Assembly: GCA_004556985.1 (NCBI GenBank)
Contig: SFFC01000104.1
Coordinates: 1-7,379, forward strand
Length of the DNA: 7,379 bases
Source of the DNA: Clostridiales bacterium
GTDB taxonomy: Bacteria; Bacillota; Clostridia; Christensenellales; Aristaeellaceae
Direction: 5' to 3'
Positions within the stretch are counted from its first letter, which is position 1; each line of letters starts with the position of its first letter. A program made the translations under genes and the position numbers. The notes beneath the pieces were generated by a model. That model did no database searches. It saw only the letters and a list, made by a program, of their open reading frames with translations, and was not told where the DNA came from. Positions 6,357 through 7,379 of the stretch are shown piece by piece.

Positions 6357-6385
6357 TTGCTTGTTTTGCGCAACTCGCGTATATT
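6357..6385 (+). promoter_or_regulatory. Sigma-A-type promoter of groES-groEL
   Basis: TTGCTT (6357-6362), 17 nt, then TATATT (6380-6385) is the best pair. The -10 matches five of six consensus bases and the -35 three of six. The overlapping TATTAT at 6382-6387 is an alternative -10. Either places the transcript start close to 6392, immediately before the CIRCE operator, as expected for a promoter repressed by HrcA. Confidence 0.6.
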
Positions 6386-6395
6386 ATATCTTGCT

Positions 6396-6422
6396 TTAGC
6401 ACTCACCTCGAAAGAGTGCTAA
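6396..6422. promoter_or_regulatory. CIRCE operator (HrcA binding site)
   Basis: TTAGCACTC, nine bases, then GAGTGCTAA is an exact match to the CIRCE inverted repeat (9-bp arms with a 9-bp spacer). It sits directly after the predicted groE transcript start and 35 bp before the groES start codon. In Firmicutes HrcA binds this element and represses groESL; heat or misfolded protein titrates GroEL away from HrcA and relieves repression. hrcA itself is not in the window. Confidence 0.97.
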
Positions 6423-6457
6423 CAAACCCGTTGATCAGACGAAGGAGGTCTATTCAA

Positions 6458-6742
6458 ATGAGCTTGAAACCCCTTTTTGACCGCGTCGTCATCAAGGACG
6501 CGGAAATGGAAGAAACCACCAAGAGCGGCCTGATTCTCACGTCCAGCGCGAAGGAAAAGCCGCAGTACGCGTATGTGATCGCGGTCGGCCCCGGCGGCAT
6601 CGTCGACGGCAAGGAGATCACCATGCAGGTGACCGCCGGCCAGAAGGTCGTCTATTCCAAGTACGCCGGCAGCGAGATCAAAATCGACGGCGAGGAATAC
6701 AAGATCGTCCGTCAGAGCGACATTCTCGCGATCGTCGAGTAA
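6458..6742 (+). CDS. groES: Co-chaperonin GroES (10 kDa chaperonin)
   Basis: GroES forms the heptameric lid on the GroEL folding chamber. The 94-residue protein is full length and shows the family signature near the N-terminus, LKPLFDRVVIK (3-13). It also has the mobile-loop region EETTKSGLILTSSAKEKPQ, the VIAVGPGG turn, the KVVYSKYAGSEIKIDGEEY strand pair and the terminal ILAIVE. A strong AAGGAGG (6442-6448) lies 9 nt before the ATG. The gene is first in the groESL operon and is controlled by the CIRCE element directly upstream. The usual mobile-loop glycine/hydrophobic pattern is intact as SGLIL. Nothing in the sequence suggests a defect. Confidence 0.98.
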   Translation: MSLKPLFDRVVIKDAEMEETTKSGLILTSSAKEKPQYAYVIAVGPGGIVDGKEITMQVTAGQKVVYSKYAGSEIKIDGEEYKIVRQSDILAIVE

Positions 6743-6763
6743 GCCGTCATCACCGACAAGCGC

Positions 6764-6777
6764 GCAGCGCGCGCTGC
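6764..6777 (+). repeat. GC-only palindrome between groES and groEL
   Basis: GCAGCGCGCGCTGC is a perfect 14-bp palindrome in the 55-bp groES-groEL gap; as RNA it could form a five-pair stem with a GCGC loop. No T-tract follows, so it is unlikely to terminate transcription. A hairpin here could affect mRNA processing or stability, or slow ribosomes before the groEL start, but it may equally be a by-product of high GC content. Confidence 0.4.
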
Positions 6778-6797
6778 AATGAACTGGAGGAATTGTT

Positions 6798-7379
6798 ATG
6801 GCTAAGCAGATTATCTTCGGCGAGGAAGCTCGCCGTTCGCTGGAGCGCGGCATCAACGCCCTGGCGGATACCGTCAAGATCACCCTGGGCCCGAAGGGCC
6901 GCAACGTCGTCCTGGACAAGAAGTTCGGCGCGCCGCTCATCACCAACGACGGTGTGACGATCGCCAAGGAGATCGAGCTGGAGAACGCCTTTGAGAACAT
7001 GGGCGCCCAGCTGGTCAAGGAAGTCGCCACCAAGACCAACGACGTCGCGGGCGACGGCACCACCACCGCCACCCTGCTGGCGCAGGCGATCATCCGCGAG
7101 GGCCTCAAGAACCTCGCCGCGGGCGCGAATCCGATGGTGCTGCGCAGCGGCATTGAGGCGGCGACCGTCGCCGCTGTTGAGGGCCTGAAGTCCCTGTCCG
7201 TGCCGGTCAACGACAACCAGGCCATCGAGAACGTCGCGGCCAACTCCGCTGCCGACGCGACCATCGGCAAGCTCGTCGCGGAGGCGATGGACAAGGTCGG
7301 CAAGGACGGCGTCATCACCGTCGAGGAGAGCAAGACCATGCAGACCAGCCTCTCTCTGGTCGAGGGCATGCAGTTTGAC
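6798..7379 (+). CDS. groEL: Chaperonin GroEL, N-terminal 194 residues (3' end outside window)
   Basis: GroEL is the tetradecameric ATP-dependent folding chaperonin. The visible part starts MAKQIIFGEEARRSLERGIN and covers the first equatorial segment, the first intermediate segment and the very start of the apical domain. The nucleotide-binding motifs TLGPKGRNVVL (29-39) and ITNDGVTIAKEI (48-59) are present, as is GDGTTTAT, with D86 corresponding to E. coli D87 that is needed for ATP hydrolysis. GKDGVITVEES (168-178) follows as expected. The ATG at 6798 has GGAGG (6786-6790) 7 nt upstream. The frame remains open to the last base, so the gene continues to the right. It is the second gene of the groESL operon, 55 bp after groES, and shares the CIRCE-controlled promoter; no separate promoter is evident in the gap. 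Confidence 0.98.
   Translation, partial: MAKQIIFGEEARRSLERGINALADTVKITLGPKGRNVVLDKKFGAPLITNDGVTIAKEIELENAFENMGAQLVKEVATKTNDVAGDGTTTATLLAQAIIREGLKNLAAGANPMVLRSGIEAATVAAVEGLKSLSVPVNDNQAIENVAANSAADATIGKLVAEAMDKVGKDGVITVEESKTMQTSLSLVEGMQFD

Noticed and set aside
6419..7369. 316-codon minus-strand frame opposite groES-groEL
   Set aside because: It is antisense to two unmistakable genes, spans their intergenic gap, and its serine/leucine-rich composition follows from the groEL codons.
1..7379. Mobile element, defence system or CRISPR array
   Set aside because: No transposase, integrase, phage, restriction or Cas motif, no terminal inverted repeats and no regularly spaced repeats are visible. Codon use is uniform across the genes.

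Overview
The window looks like ordinary chromosome from a GC-rich member of the Clostridia (Firmicutes). The evidence is a perfect CIRCE operator ahead of groES-groEL, strong AAGGAGG-type ribosome binding sites, strongly G/C-ending codons, a Clostridia-type GroES sequence, and a left-edge protein that resembles a family I know mainly from Clostridia (DUF6179). I cannot name a species. There is no sign of mobile DNA, phage, CRISPR, tRNA or rRNA.

Layout from left to right: (1) the C-terminal part of a DUF6179-like protein (+, cut by the left edge). (2) priA, the primosomal replication-restart helicase (-), whose 3' end overlaps the previous gene by 15 bp. (3) A 96-bp divergent intergenic region holding a convincing priA promoter and a perfect 14-bp palindrome. 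(4) A WYL-domain transcription regulator (+). (5) A small two-CxxC zinc-ribbon protein (+), probably co-transcribed with it. (6) A small P-loop kinase-like protein (-), whose 3' end overlaps the zinc-ribbon gene by 11 bp. (7) mutY, the A:8-oxoG adenine glycosylase (-), directly upstream of the kinase gene and probably in the same transcript. (8) An AT-rich 271-bp divergent intergenic region with the groE promoter and CIRCE. (9) groES (+). (10) The first 194 codons of groEL (+), cut by the right edge.

Functionally these are separate housekeeping units: replication restart (priA), oxidative DNA-damage repair (mutY) and protein folding (groESL, heat-inducible through HrcA/CIRCE). Between them sit a one-component regulator with its zinc-ribbon neighbour and a kinase of unknown substrate.

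I do not see an obvious new multi-gene system. The points most worth a second look are the palindrome TTGCAAGCTTGCAA, which carries the -35 of the priA promoter and possibly that of the regulator gene; the regulator/zinc-ribbon pair; the TTG-initiated kinase behind mutY; and the repeated GAAATTTC motif upstream of the groE promoter. Both convergent gene pairs overlap at their 3' ends, so they leave no room for an intergenic terminator.
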